From: Halorubrum amylolyticum
GTDB lineage: Archaea; Halobacteriota; Halobacteria; Halobacteriales; Haloferacaceae
DNA: 64,000 nucleotides
Direction: 5' to 3'
Assembly: GCF_004114995.1 (NCBI RefSeq)
Contig: NZ_SDJP01000002.1
Location: 62,001-126,000, forward strand
Under the pieces are notes generated by a model that did not search any database, was not told the DNA's origin, and was given only the letters and a program-made list of their open reading frames with translations. Positions 43,118 to 51,563 of this stretch are shown here, in pieces (positions within the stretch are counted from its first letter, which is position 1; each line of letters opens with the position of its first letter). The translations under genes were made by a program, and so were the position numbers.

Positions 43118-43636
43118 GTGACCGACTCTCCGACCGGCGTCGACCGCGACCCCGACCCGCGCCCCCTCCGCGAGGACCCGCCGGCGGAGAGCCTCCGCAC
43201 CCGGCTGTGGCGCCGCGGGTTCAACCTCCTGCCCGCCTACCGCGGCACCGGCGCCCGGGTCGACCACATCGCGGCGGACTGGCGGTACGTCCGCATCCGG
43301 GTCCCGTTCAACTGGCGGACGCGTAACGCGGTCGGCACGACCTTCGGCGGGAGCCTCTACGGCGCGATCGACCCGGTCCACATGACGATGCTCCGCCGGG
43401 CGCTCGGCGACGGGTTCACCGTCTGGGACAAGTCGGCCGCGATCGAGTTCCTCGAACCCGGCCGCGACACGCTGTACGCGGAGTTCGAGTTTACTGACGA
43501 CGATATCGAAACGCTCCGCAAGGAACTGGGTCCGGGCGAGTCGACCGACCGGCGGTACCTCGTCTCGCTGGTCGACGACGGCGGGACGGTCCACGCCGCC
43601 TGCGAGAAGACGCTGTACGTCCGCCGCGACGAGTGA
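43118..43636 (+). CDS. DUF4442-type hotdog-fold protein (thioesterase-like)
   Basis: The hotdog domain covers SLRTRLWRRGFNLLPAYRGT, ADWRYVRIRVPFNWRTRN, GTTFGGSLYGAIDPVHMTML and WDKSAAIEFLEPGRD, as in DUF4442 proteins related to acyl-CoA thioesterases. The substrate is unknown. The start is uncertain: GTG 43118 (VTDSPTGVDRDPDPRP) is chosen because a longer GTG start at 42998 lies inside the repeat and adds 40 unconserved residues. With this start the protein has 172 residues, close to the family size. Confidence 0.8.
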   Translation: MTDSPTGVDRDPDPRPLREDPPAESLRTRLWRRGFNLLPAYRGTGARVDHIAADWRYVRIRVPFNWRTRNAVGTTFGGSLYGAIDPVHMTMLRRALGDGFTVWDKSAAIEFLEPGRDTLYAEFEFTDDDIETLRKELGPGESTDRRYLVSLVDDGGTVHAACEKTLYVRRDE

Positions 43637-43668
43637 TCGACGGGGTCGGTGAGTCGAATCGAGAGCCG

Positions 43669-44625
43669 CTACGCCGTCGCGCCCGCGACGAGGCTCTCCT
43701 CGACGGTCTCTACGAACCGGTCGGGGTGTTCGACGTGCGGCAGCAGCTTGGCGCGGTCGAAGACGACGAGGCGGGCGTCGGACGCGTCGGCGAGTTCGCG
43801 GCCGTCGGTCAGCGGGCTCACCTCGGCCTCGCGGCCCCAGACGATCGTCGGCGCGGCGTCCATCTCGGCGAACGCCGCCGCGAGGTCGAGGTCGCTGTTG
43901 AGATACCCCGAGACGAACGACGCGGGCGCGAACCGCGCGTTCTCGACGTGGCTCGTCCGCCACTCGTAGTCGGTCCACTCGTCGCTGGGGTTCGTCGGAT
44001 CGTCGTAGCCGTGGTCGGCGTTGAAGTACCGGATCGACGGCTTCGAGGCGAGACCGTTGAACAGCGCGTCGCCGACGAGCGGCGCCCGGATCAGCTCCCG
44101 GAGCCACGACTTCGGCGGGCTCGGCCCGGCGACGGTCGTCGGGCAGACCCCGACGAACCCCCGGATGTCGACGCCGTCGGCCGCCGAGCCGTCGGTGTCG
44201 ATCGCCGCGGCCGCGTACGCCGCCGACAGCGACGAGGCGACGACGGCGGGCCGATCGAACTCGGCGAGGAAGTCGCGGACGAAGCCCTCGTACAGCGCCG
44301 CGGAGTAGCGCAGCGGCGGGCGGTCGGAGCGGCCGAACCCCGGCAGGTCGGGAGCGACGACGTGGTGTTCCGCGGCGAGGTCGTCGAACACCTCGCGCCA
44401 TTCGCCCGCGGAGCCGGCGGCGTTGACGCCGTGGAGGCACACGAGGTCGGGGTCGTCGGGGTCCCCGGCCTCGGTGTACGCCACGTCCATCCCGCGCCAG
44501 CGGAACGTCCCGTCGTCGCCGTCGAGCGGCGATTCCAACTCGCCCTCGTACCGGAGGCCGGTGTTGAGGGCGGCGATCGCGCCGACGCCGAGGAGGGCGG
44601 TCCCGGCGAGGTTCCTGAGCTTCAT
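43669..44625 (-). CDS. Alpha/beta hydrolase with N-terminal membrane segment
   Basis: This 318-residue protein begins with a hydrophobic helix MKLRNLAGTALLGVGAIAAL, probably a membrane anchor or uncleaved signal. An alpha/beta hydrolase fold follows: DLVCLHGVNAAGSAGEWREV (HG oxyanion region), VVAPDLPGFGRSDRP, nucleophile elbow VVASSLSAAYAAA (degenerate G-x-S-x-G), acid near VWGREAEVSPL and terminal His in LLPHVEHPDRF. It resembles epoxide hydrolases and esterases; the substrate is not evident. Confidence 0.9.
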   Translation of the reverse strand: MKLRNLAGTALLGVGAIAALNTGLRYEGELESPLDGDDGTFRWRGMDVAYTEAGDPDDPDLVCLHGVNAAGSAGEWREVFDDLAAEHHVVAPDLPGFGRSDRPPLRYSAALYEGFVRDFLAEFDRPAVVASSLSAAYAAAAIDTDGSAADGVDIRGFVGVCPTTVAGPSPPKSWLRELIRAPLVGDALFNGLASKPSIRYFNADHGYDDPTNPSDEWTDYEWRTSHVENARFAPASFVSGYLNSDLDLAAAFAEMDAAPTIVWGREAEVSPLTDGRELADASDARLVVFDRAKLLPHVEHPDRFVETVEESLVAGATA

Positions 44626-44690
44626 GGAAACCTGTTGGTCCGCTGGCGACTTATACCTCGTGGGCTCGCGGGCCTGCCGTCGCCCTCACA

Positions 44691-45839
44691 TCACGTCTCG
44701 TCGCGGTCGACGCGCTCCGCGTCGGACTCGACGCATTCTTCGATCGGGTCGACGATCTCCGCGGCGACGCTGTACGGGTCCGTCTCCCGCCGCCGGACCG
44801 CGTCGGCGAGCGCGTCGATCCCGCCCCGGCGCTCGATCGCCGCGGTCGCGAGCGCGCCCACGTCGGAGCGGACCAGCGTGCGGATCTCCTCGGCGTAGCG
44901 CCGGCGCTTCGTCGACTCGATCGCGCCCGACTCGCGGAGGTGGGTTGCGTGCGCGTCGAACGTCTCGATCAGCTCCGCGACGCCCTCCCCGGTGTTCGCG
45001 ACGGTTCGGAGAACCTCCGGTGTCCACTCCGCCGCCTCGTCATCGCCCTCCCCGTCCCCGCGGCTTCCGTCTTCTTCCCCGTCGTCCGGGTGGTCCGGAA
45101 CCTCGAACCCGTGGTGTCCCCCGTCGAGCCCCTTCGTCGGACTCTCGCGGCGGTGGACCATCTCCTCTAACTCGGCGAGGGTTCGCTCTGCGCCGTCCAT
45201 GTCGGCCTTGTTGACGACGAACACGTCGCCGATCTCCAGAATGCCGGCCTTCAGCGTCTGTACGTCGTCGCCGGAGCCGGGCTGGACGAGCACCGCGACC
45301 GTATCGGCGGTGCGGACCACGTCGACCTCGTTCTGGCCGGCGCCGACCGTCTCGATAACCACCACGTCCTTCCCGAAGGCGTCGAGCGCCTTCACGGCGT
45401 CCGCGGTCGCCATCGAGAGCCCGCCGAGCTGGCCGCGCGCGCTCATCGACCGGAAGAACACGTCCATGTCGCCGACGTTCGACCCCATCCGGATTCGGTC
45501 GCCGAGCACCGCTCCGCCGGTGTACGGCGAGGAGGGGTCGACCGCCACGACGCCGACGGTGTCGCCCCGGTCGCGGTAGGCGGCCGCGAGCTTGTCGACG
45601 AGCGTCGACTTCCCGGCGCCGGGCGCCCCGGTGATCCCGATCACGTCCGCGTCGCCGGTGTGCTCGTGGAGCGCGGCGACGATCCCGCGGTGTCCCGGCG
45701 ATCGGTTCTCGATCCGGGTGATGACGCGCGCGAGCGCCCGGTGGTTCCCGGCGAGCAGGTCCTCGACGAGCGCGGCGTCGCCGTCGCTCAGCTCCGGCGC
45801 TCGCGGCGTCGTCGCCCCGTCGCGTTCCGTCTCGCCCAT
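44691..45839 (-). CDS. meaB: Methylmalonyl-CoA mutase-associated GTPase MeaB
   Basis: This 382-residue G3E GTPase protects and reloads methylmalonyl-CoA mutase with adenosylcobalamin. Walker A is ITGAPGAGKSTLVDKLA (K77). VGVVAVDPSSPYTGGAVLGD, IRMGSNVGDMDVFFRSM, VVVIETVGAGQNEVDVVR and FVVNKADMDGAERTL (the NKxD motif) follow, then a helical C-terminus. An acidic insertion (about 245-270) is a haloarchaeal addition. Its ATG directly follows the stop of the B12-binding subunit, so the two are coupled. Confidence 0.95.
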   Translation of the reverse strand: MGETERDGATTPRAPELSDGDAALVEDLLAGNHRALARVITRIENRSPGHRGIVAALHEHTGDADVIGITGAPGAGKSTLVDKLAAAYRDRGDTVGVVAVDPSSPYTGGAVLGDRIRMGSNVGDMDVFFRSMSARGQLGGLSMATADAVKALDAFGKDVVVIETVGAGQNEVDVVRTADTVAVLVQPGSGDDVQTLKAGILEIGDVFVVNKADMDGAERTLAELEEMVHRRESPTKGLDGGHHGFEVPDHPDDGEEDGSRGDGEGDDEAAEWTPEVLRTVANTGEGVAELIETFDAHATHLRESGAIESTKRRRYAEEIRTLVRSDVGALATAAIERRGGIDALADAVRRRETDPYSVAAEIVDPIEECVESDAERVDRDET

Positions 45840-46259
45840 CTACGCTCGCTCCGGGACGTTGTGCCGGATGAACTCGATCGTCTCCTCCATCGGCGTGCCC
45901 GGCCCGAACACCTCGGCGACGCCGAGCTCCTTGAGGTCCGCCTCGTCGTCGTCGGGGATGATCCCGCCGACCAACACGAGGGTGTCCTCGAACGCGCCGT
46001 ACCCCTTGAGCCCCTCGATCACCTTCGGGACGAGCGTGTTGTGCGCCCCCGAGAGGATGGAGATGCCCAGCACGTCCACGTCCTCTTGGACCGCCGCCTG
46101 CACGATGTCCTCGGGCGCGCGGTGGAGCCCGGAGTAGACGACCTCGAACCCGGCGTCCCGGAACGCCCGCGCGATGACGTGTGCCCCCCGGTCGTGGCCG
46201 TCGAGTCCCACCTTCGCGACCAGACAGCGGATGGCCCGCTCCTCCTGTTCGGCGCTCAT
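45840..46259 (-). CDS. Methylmalonyl-CoA mutase, B12-binding (small) subunit
   Basis: This 139-residue protein is the cobalamin-binding half of a split methylmalonyl-CoA mutase. LVAKVGLDGHDRGAHVIARA carries the D-x-H-x-x-G cobalt ligand (H22). VDVLGISILSGAHNTLVPKV and LVGGIIPDDDEADLKELGVA are the other B12-contact loops. The catalytic large subunit is not in the window; haloarchaea encode it separately. meaB follows with no gap. Confidence 0.94.
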   Translation of the reverse strand: MSAEQEERAIRCLVAKVGLDGHDRGAHVIARAFRDAGFEVVYSGLHRAPEDIVQAAVQEDVDVLGISILSGAHNTLVPKVIEGLKGYGAFEDTLVLVGGIIPDDDEADLKELGVAEVFGPGTPMEETIEFIRHNVPERA

Positions 46260-46395
46260 GTCCGGTACTGCGTCGCGTATCCGTTTGATTCTAACGGAAG
46301 TTCAAGAAGGTTCTCGGCGGCCGGTCGAGCCGCGCCGCTCCCTTCCGGAACCGATGCGTTCAACGCGTCGGCGGCCCTCGTGTGGACCGAGCCAC

Positions 46396-47349
46396 ATGGA
46401 CGCCGACCCCTCACGCGACGTCCCCGACGATCGACTCCCCGCCGGGACGCGGATCGGCCGCGTCGCGCTCCGGGTCGCCGACATCGACGAAATGACCGCG
46501 TTCTACCGCGACGTGGTCGGCCTCGCGGTCCTCGACCGCGGCGACGACCGAGCGACCCTCGGCGTCGAGGGGACGCCCCTGCTCGTCTTGGAACGCGACC
46601 CCGATCGCCCGGAGCGGGGTCGGACCGACGCCGGCCTCTTTCATGCCGCGTTCCGCGTTCCCTCCCGCGCCGCGCTCGGCGAGGCGCTGGCGCGCGTCCG
46701 GAACCGGTGGCGCCTCGACGGCGCCTCGGACCACCTCGTCAGCGAGGCGCTGTATCTCGACGATCCCGAGGGCAACGGCGTGGAGATCTACCGCGACCGC
46801 CCCCGCGAGGAGTGGCCGGTCGACGACGACGGAACGGTGCGGATGGCGACCGAACCGCTCGACGTCCGGGGTGTCGCCGGGGCTGCGGGCGATTCTGATC
46901 TCACCGAGCGCGCCCCGCCCGACACCGACGTGGGGCACGTCCATCTCGAAGTCACCTCGCTGTCGGCGTTCGAGGCGATATACGTCGAGGGACTCGGCTT
47001 CGATGTCGGGATGACCGGGCCGGACGTCCGGTTCGTCGCGGCCGGCGGCTACCACCACCACCTCGGCGCGAACACGTGGCGGGGGCGAACGACCCCTGCG
47101 GCGGGCCGCGGGCTCTCGTGGTTCGAGGTCGTGGTTCCCGACGCGGCCGCACTGGAGGCGGCGCGGGAGCGGCTCTCCGCGGTCGCGTCCGACGGCGAGG
47201 AAATTGCGGTGGTCGACGGCGAGAGAACCTCGGTGGTCGACGGCGAGAGAACCTCGGTGGTCGACGGCGAGAGAACCTCGGTGGTCGACGGCGGGGAAGT
47301 CGCGGTGACCGACGCCGACGGAATCGAGGTCAGGGTTCGGACGGAGTGA
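46396..47349 (+). CDS. VOC-superfamily protein (glyoxalase / extradiol dioxygenase-like) with an octapeptide repeat
   Basis: Two vicinal-oxygen-chelate modules make up most of the 317 residues: RIGRVALRVADIDEMTAFYR with YLDDPEGNGVEIYRDRP, then VGHVHLEVTSLSAFEAIYVE with GGYHHHLGANTWRGR. The His/Glu pattern (HAAFRV, YHHHLGANTW, GIEVRVR) could bind a divalent metal. An insertion of three perfect TSVVDGER-type octapeptides (24-bp DNA units, about residues 271-295) lies in a loop near the C-terminus. The substrate is unknown. Confidence 0.85.
   Translation: MDADPSRDVPDDRLPAGTRIGRVALRVADIDEMTAFYRDVVGLAVLDRGDDRATLGVEGTPLLVLERDPDRPERGRTDAGLFHAAFRVPSRAALGEALARVRNRWRLDGASDHLVSEALYLDDPEGNGVEIYRDRPREEWPVDDDGTVRMATEPLDVRGVAGAAGDSDLTERAPPDTDVGHVHLEVTSLSAFEAIYVEGLGFDVGMTGPDVRFVAAGGYHHHLGANTWRGRTTPAAGRGLSWFEVVVPDAAALEAARERLSAVASDGEEIAVVDGERTSVVDGERTSVVDGERTSVVDGGEVAVTDADGIEVRVRTE
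47207..47295 (+). repeat. 24-bp tandem repeat within the VOC gene
   Basis: CGGTGGTCGACGGCGAGAGA is the start of a 24-bp unit repeated exactly at 47207, 47231 and 47255, with a 17-base partial copy at 47279. Each unit adds eight residues in frame. Confidence 0.95.
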
Positions 47350-47401
47350 CGCGGTCGCGGTCGGCGTGCCCTCGGGCTCGTCGGCCGACGCTACGCGCCG
47401 G

Positions 47402-48295
47402 TCACAGATAGTCGCCGAGAAGCGGTTCGACGCGCTCGCGGGTGTTTTCCGGGATCGCCTCGGTGGGCGTGTTGACGGTGCCTTCGAGCGCGGTGTGCAC
47501 GTCGCACTCGAGATCGTCCGGAAGCGTCCGCACGGCCTCCTCGACGGCGGCCTTGATCGCTTTCTGGTTCCGCTCGGCGTTCTCTAACACCTCTTCGAGC
47601 GTCACCTCGCTGTCCTCTTTCCAGACGTCGTAGTCGGTGACGCCGGCGATCGTCGCGTACGCGATCTCGGCCTCGCGGGCGAGCTTCGCCTCCGGGATCG
47701 CGGTCATGCCGACCAGGTCCCACCCTTGGCTCTTGTAGAACTCCGACTCCGCGCGCGTCGAGTACTGCGGCCCTTCGATGCAGACGTAGGTGCCGCCCTT
47801 CACGACCTTCGTGTCGTCGCCGTCGCCGTCACTCCCCTCGTCGCCGCCCACGGCCGACTCGGCCGCCTCGGTGAGGTGATCGACCAGCTCGGGACTGTAC
47901 GGGTCCGCGAACGGCTGGTGGACGACCACGCCGTCGCCGTAGAAGGAGAGGTCGCGGTGCTTCGTCCGGTCGTAGATCTGGTCGGGGACGACGAGGGTGC
48001 CGGGCTCCAACTCCTCCTTCAGGCTGCCGACCGCGTTCGACGCGAAGACGTGGGTGACGCCCGCCCGCTTCAGCGCGTACATGTTCGCGCGGTACGGGAG
48101 ATCGGTGGGCGAGACGCCGTGGTTCGAGCCGTGCCGGGGGAGGAACGCGACCTCCGTGCCCGTGTCCGCGAACTCGCCGATCGTGATCGCGTCGCTGGGC
48201 TCGCCGTAGGGCGTGTCGTACTCGACCTCGCGCACGTCGTTCAGGGGCAGCGCCTCGTAGATGCCGCTGCCGCCGATGAAGCCGATGGTGCTCAT
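47402..48295 (-). CDS. mtnP: S-methyl-5'-thioadenosine phosphorylase
   Basis: This 297-residue enzyme splits methylthioadenosine, a by-product of polyamine and related pathways, into adenine and methylthioribose 1-phosphate. It shows MSTIGFIGGSGIYEALPLND, LPRHGSNHGVSPTDLPYRAN, VTHVFASNAVGSLKEELEPG, GGTYVCIEGPQYSTRAESEF and LVGMTAIPEAKLAREAEIAY. An acidic insertion (about 155-170) is specific to halophiles. CGTATAAG on the minus strand (about 48321-48328) lies 26 bases before ATG 48295, giving a leaderless mRNA. Confidence 0.94.
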   Translation of the reverse strand: MSTIGFIGGSGIYEALPLNDVREVEYDTPYGEPSDAITIGEFADTGTEVAFLPRHGSNHGVSPTDLPYRANMYALKRAGVTHVFASNAVGSLKEELEPGTLVVPDQIYDRTKHRDLSFYGDGVVVHQPFADPYSPELVDHLTEAAESAVGGDEGSDGDGDDTKVVKGGTYVCIEGPQYSTRAESEFYKSQGWDLVGMTAIPEAKLAREAEIAYATIAGVTDYDVWKEDSEVTLEEVLENAERNQKAIKAAVEEAVRTLPDDLECDVHTALEGTVNTPTEAIPENTRERVEPLLGDYL

Positions 48296-48371
48296 ATCCG
48301 AACTGCGTCCGCCCGCTACTTATACGGACTGAACGCGGGCCGCGCCGCGCGTCGACGCGCCGCACGGCGGC

Positions 48372-49367
48372 TCACAGCAGCCACCGCACCGCCGCCAGCG
48401 CGAGCGCGCTCACGACGAGCAGGTGGACGAGGACGGCGCCGACGGCGGCCCCGCCGACCTCGCGCATCTCGCGGAGCCGGATCGAGAGCCCGAGGCCGAC
48501 GAACGCCAGCGTGAACAGGGCGTCCGAGACGCGCCCGATCGACTCCAGCGCGGCCGGCGAGAGGAGCCCGCTGTTCGCGACCGCGGCGACCGCGAGGAAC
48601 CCGAGCAGGAACTTCGGGAACTCCGCCCACAGTCTGCGGACGCCGGGGTCGGTCGCCGAGCGCGCGGCGTACGCGAGCGAGTAGGCGACCGCGACGCCGC
48701 CCAGCAGGGAGTTGCGCGCGAGCTTCGTCACGGTCGCCCACTGGCCGGCCTCCGGCGAGTGCGCGAATCCCGCGGCCGCGACGGGACCGGTCGAGAACAT
48801 GCTCACGCCGGCCCAGACGCCGAACTGCCGGCCGGTGAGCCCGAGCCACTCGCCGGCGATGGGGAACGCGACGAGCGTGACGGCATCGAAGAGCAGGACG
48901 GTCGCCGCCGCGAACGTGATCGCCGACCCGCGCGCGTCGAGCACGCGCCCGACGGCGACGACCGCGGAGACGCCGCAGACGCTCGCGCCGGCCGCCAAGA
49001 GCGAGGGGGTCTCCCCGTCGAGCCGGAACAGCCCGCGGGCGATCAGCTCCGCGAACAGGAGCCCGCCGGCGACCGTCGCGACGACGAGCCCGAGCACGGT
49101 CGGCCCCGCGGCGAGGAACTCCTCGACGACGACCGCCGCGCCCAGCAGGACGATCCCGGTCTCCAAGAAGAGCTTGTCGACGCCGACGCCCGGCTCGGCC
49201 GCCTCGGGCGTCCCGACGGTGTTGCCGACGAGCGCACCGACCGCGACCGCGACGACGAGCGGCTGGAGCCCGTCGACCGCGCCGGCGACGAGGTGCGAGA
49301 GGAGCGCGCCGGCGGCCAACAGCCCGAGTCCGGGGAAGTACGGCCGGGCGGCGGCGACGACGCCCAT
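48372..49367 (-). CDS. YeiH-family (UPF0324) putative sulfate exporter membrane protein
   Basis: This 331-residue protein has about ten hydrophobic helices and family stretches LVVAVAVGALVGNTVG, FLETGIVLLGAAVVVEEF, LLAAGASVCGVSAVVAVGRV and VTKLARNSLLGGVAVAYSLA. The family is named for a putative sulfate-export role, with little direct proof. The conserved CGVSA motif is intact. The ATG shares a base with the stop of a 63-residue gene just upstream, so the two are translated together. Confidence 0.88.
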   Translation of the reverse strand: MGVVAAARPYFPGLGLLAAGALLSHLVAGAVDGLQPLVVAVAVGALVGNTVGTPEAAEPGVGVDKLFLETGIVLLGAAVVVEEFLAAGPTVLGLVVATVAGGLLFAELIARGLFRLDGETPSLLAAGASVCGVSAVVAVGRVLDARGSAITFAAATVLLFDAVTLVAFPIAGEWLGLTGRQFGVWAGVSMFSTGPVAAAGFAHSPEAGQWATVTKLARNSLLGGVAVAYSLAYAARSATDPGVRRLWAEFPKFLLGFLAVAAVANSGLLSPAALESIGRVSDALFTLAFVGLGLSIRLREMREVGGAAVGAVLVHLLVVSALALAAVRWLL

Positions 49368-49558
49368 CAGAAGAGACCCGCGGCCTGTCCCGCGGCGTGG
49401 GCGGCGACGACGCCCAGCCCGAGCGCGAGCGCCCGCCAGCCGCGGTCGAGCGCGAGCCACCGATCGGCGAGGATGGAGTCGAATTTGTCGCCGTCGTCCG
49501 CCGGATCGCCCGGTCTCTCCGCCGGATCGCCCGGAGCGTCGGCGGCGTCCGATACCAT
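49367..49558 (-). CDS. 63-residue single-helix membrane protein coupled to the exporter gene
   Basis: The first 30 residues are acidic and Pro/Asp-rich, and the last 25 form one hydrophobic segment (WRALALGLGVVAAHAAGQAA, GLF). TTATATATA on the minus strand (about 49581-49589) lies 24-31 bases before ATG 49558, a strong leaderless promoter for this small gene and the exporter. TGATG overlap couples the two, so it may be an accessory subunit. No family is recognised. Confidence 0.7.
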   Translation of the reverse strand: MVSDAADAPGDPAERPGDPADDGDKFDSILADRWLALDRGWRALALGLGVVAAHAAGQAAGLF

Positions 49559-49717
49559 GCGTGGGGATCGCCGCGCTCGCTATATATAAGGATGGAATCG
49601 AGGCGTTTCGGGAGGACGGAATCGGAGCGCTCGGGGAGTGGAGAGAGGCGAACGGCGACCGGCGGCCGGAGGGGACCGAAAGAGGCAGGTCGCGGGGCGG
49701 CCTCGTGTTCACAATCG

Positions 49718-51175
49718 ATGCCCGCCACCCAGATCAAAGACCCCGTCCACGGCTACGTCGAGCTGCCGGACGCGCTCGTCGAGGGCGTCGTCGACACCCG
49801 GCCGTTCCAGCGGCTGCGGTACGTCCGCCAGCTCTCGGCCACGCACCTCGTGTATCCGGGCGCGAACCACACCCGCTTCGAGCACTCGCTCGGCGTCTAC
49901 CACCTCGGCCGGACCGTCTTCGAGAACCTCCGCCAGCAGTCGTACTTCACGCGGGACGCGACCGTCGACGAACTGGAGGAGATCCAGCGCACGCTTGAGT
50001 GCGCCTGCCTGCTCCACGACGTTGGCCACCCGCCCTTCTCGCACCTCTCCGAGGGGTTCCTCGACGAGGGGGTCCTCCGGGAGCGCGTCGCGGAAACCGG
50101 GCTGGTCGACGCCTTCGACCGGGCCGGCGTCGGCGGCGCCCCGCTCCGGTCGGCGAATCCGCACGAGCTGCTCGGCTGCGTGATCATCGTCGAGGCGTAC
50201 GGCGACGCGCTCCGCGCGTTCGACGTGGACCCCTTCGAGGTGTGCGCGTACGTGCTCGGCTACAGCCTCGCGTACGAGCGCGGCGAGCCGTGGCAGTACG
50301 GGGTCGGCGCCCAGCTGCTCCACTCGCCCATCGACGTGGACCGGCTCGACTACATCACCCGAGACAACGAGATGACCGGCGCGGGCGTGTTGAGCTTCGA
50401 CGTGGAGCGCATGGTGGACGCCTACACCGCCCACCCCGAGGAGGGGCTGGCGCTCTCGGAGAAGGCCCTGTCGACCATCGGCAACTACCTCGAAGGCCGG
50501 ATCGCGCTGTACATGTGGGTCACGCAGCACCACAAGTCGGTGTACGCCAATCGCCTCCTGCAGGCGATGCTCGGCGAGTACGAGAGCGTCACCGGCGAGA
50601 GCCCCGTCACGGTCGGCGGCATCCTCGACCGCGAACTCGACGACAACGCGGTGCTCGAACGACTCCACGTCGCCGCCCGCGAGCACCCCGACTCGACGCT
50701 GGCGTCGATGTACGACCGCTTCCGCGGGCGGCGCTTCCCGGCCACCTGCTGGAAACACCGGATCGCGTTGGCGGACCGTGTGGGCGGCGATCTCGACGGC
50801 GGCAGCGGCGAGGACGGCGAGGAAGGCGGGAACAGCGAAGGTGGACGCGGCCCCGACCTCGACGAGTTCACGGCGTGGCTCACCGAGGGCGACGACCGAC
50901 TGGAGCGGCTCCTCGCGGACGCCCTCGACGTGCCGGTCCACGAGGTGTGGATCGACCGGTCGTACGTGCCCGCCTACGACCCGGACGAACTGGAGGACAT
51001 CCCCATCGCGTACGGGGGAACGACGCGCTCCGTCGGCGACTGGGGGCTGTACGGCGACCGCGCGTTCGACGTGCCGATCCCCTTCGTGTTCGTCCCCGAC
51101 GGAATGAAGCGGCGAGCGATCCGCGTGCTGCGAGAGGCGTTCGATCGGGAGGTCGGCGCCGCGTCGGAGACGTAG
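49718..51175 (+). CDS. HD-domain phosphohydrolase (SamHD1/dGTPase-like)
   Basis: This 485-residue protein begins MPATQIKDPVHGYVELPDAL and has the HD fold: RFEHSLGVYHLGRTVFENL, CLLHDVGHPPFSHLSEGF (HD at about 101-102), HSPIDVDRLDYITRDNEMTG and NRLLQAMLGEY. This resembles SAMHD1-like deoxynucleotide triphosphohydrolases. An acidic Gly/Glu linker (about 360-385) precedes a C-terminal domain with WIDRSYVPAYDPDELED. ATG 49718 is the first codon with family-like sequence. Its nucleotide specificity cannot be told. Confidence 0.9.
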   Translation: MPATQIKDPVHGYVELPDALVEGVVDTRPFQRLRYVRQLSATHLVYPGANHTRFEHSLGVYHLGRTVFENLRQQSYFTRDATVDELEEIQRTLECACLLHDVGHPPFSHLSEGFLDEGVLRERVAETGLVDAFDRAGVGGAPLRSANPHELLGCVIIVEAYGDALRAFDVDPFEVCAYVLGYSLAYERGEPWQYGVGAQLLHSPIDVDRLDYITRDNEMTGAGVLSFDVERMVDAYTAHPEEGLALSEKALSTIGNYLEGRIALYMWVTQHHKSVYANRLLQAMLGEYESVTGESPVTVGGILDRELDDNAVLERLHVAAREHPDSTLASMYDRFRGRRFPATCWKHRIALADRVGGDLDGGSGEDGEEGGNSEGGRGPDLDEFTAWLTEGDDRLERLLADALDVPVHEVWIDRSYVPAYDPDELEDIPIAYGGTTRSVGDWGLYGDRAFDVPIPFVFVPDGMKRRAIRVLREAFDREVGAASET

Positions 51176-51229
51176 GTCGGACAGCGACGCCGGCGGACAC
51201 TTCTCGGAACGCGGTCGGCACCGAGACGG

Positions 51230-51553
51230 TTGGGGGCCGCGGCGGGGGCGGGGCTGTTCGTCGTGACCGGACTGGTCGCGTTCGCGTCACACGCCGCCTT
51301 CGACGCGACGCCCGAAGCGGTCCTGTGGCTGTTCGTCCTGCTCGGCGCGCTGCTCGCGGTCGGCGCCGCGTACCGCAGAGGCGGACTGCTGGTCGGTTCG
51401 GCCCTCGTGTTCGGGCCGGTGTACGGGCCGTTGACGTTTTACGGTCACGGAGCCCCGGCGCTGTGGACGCCGATCGCGGTCGTGCTCGTCGCGGTCAGTT
51501 ACGCGCTCGGCGCGCTCGGGCGTCGGGTCGCGAACCGCCCCGAGAACCAGTAA
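51230..51553 (+). CDS. Small membrane protein, function unknown
   Basis: This frame encodes 107 residues with about four hydrophobic helices (AGAGLFVVTGLVAFASHAAF, AVLWLFVLLGALLAVGAA, LLVGSALVFGPVYGPLTF, TPIAVVLVAVSYALGALG). The start is TTG 51230, unusual, and no clear TATA is present, so the beginning could be elsewhere. Similar orphan four-helix proteins are common in haloarchaea. It ends ten bases before the opposite-strand malate:quinone oxidoreductase gene. Confidence 0.5.
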   Translation: MGAAAGAGLFVVTGLVAFASHAAFDATPEAVLWLFVLLGALLAVGAAYRRGGLLVGSALVFGPVYGPLTFYGHGAPALWTPIAVVLVAVSYALGALGRRVANRPENQ

Positions 51554-51563
51554 ATCGGCCGCG

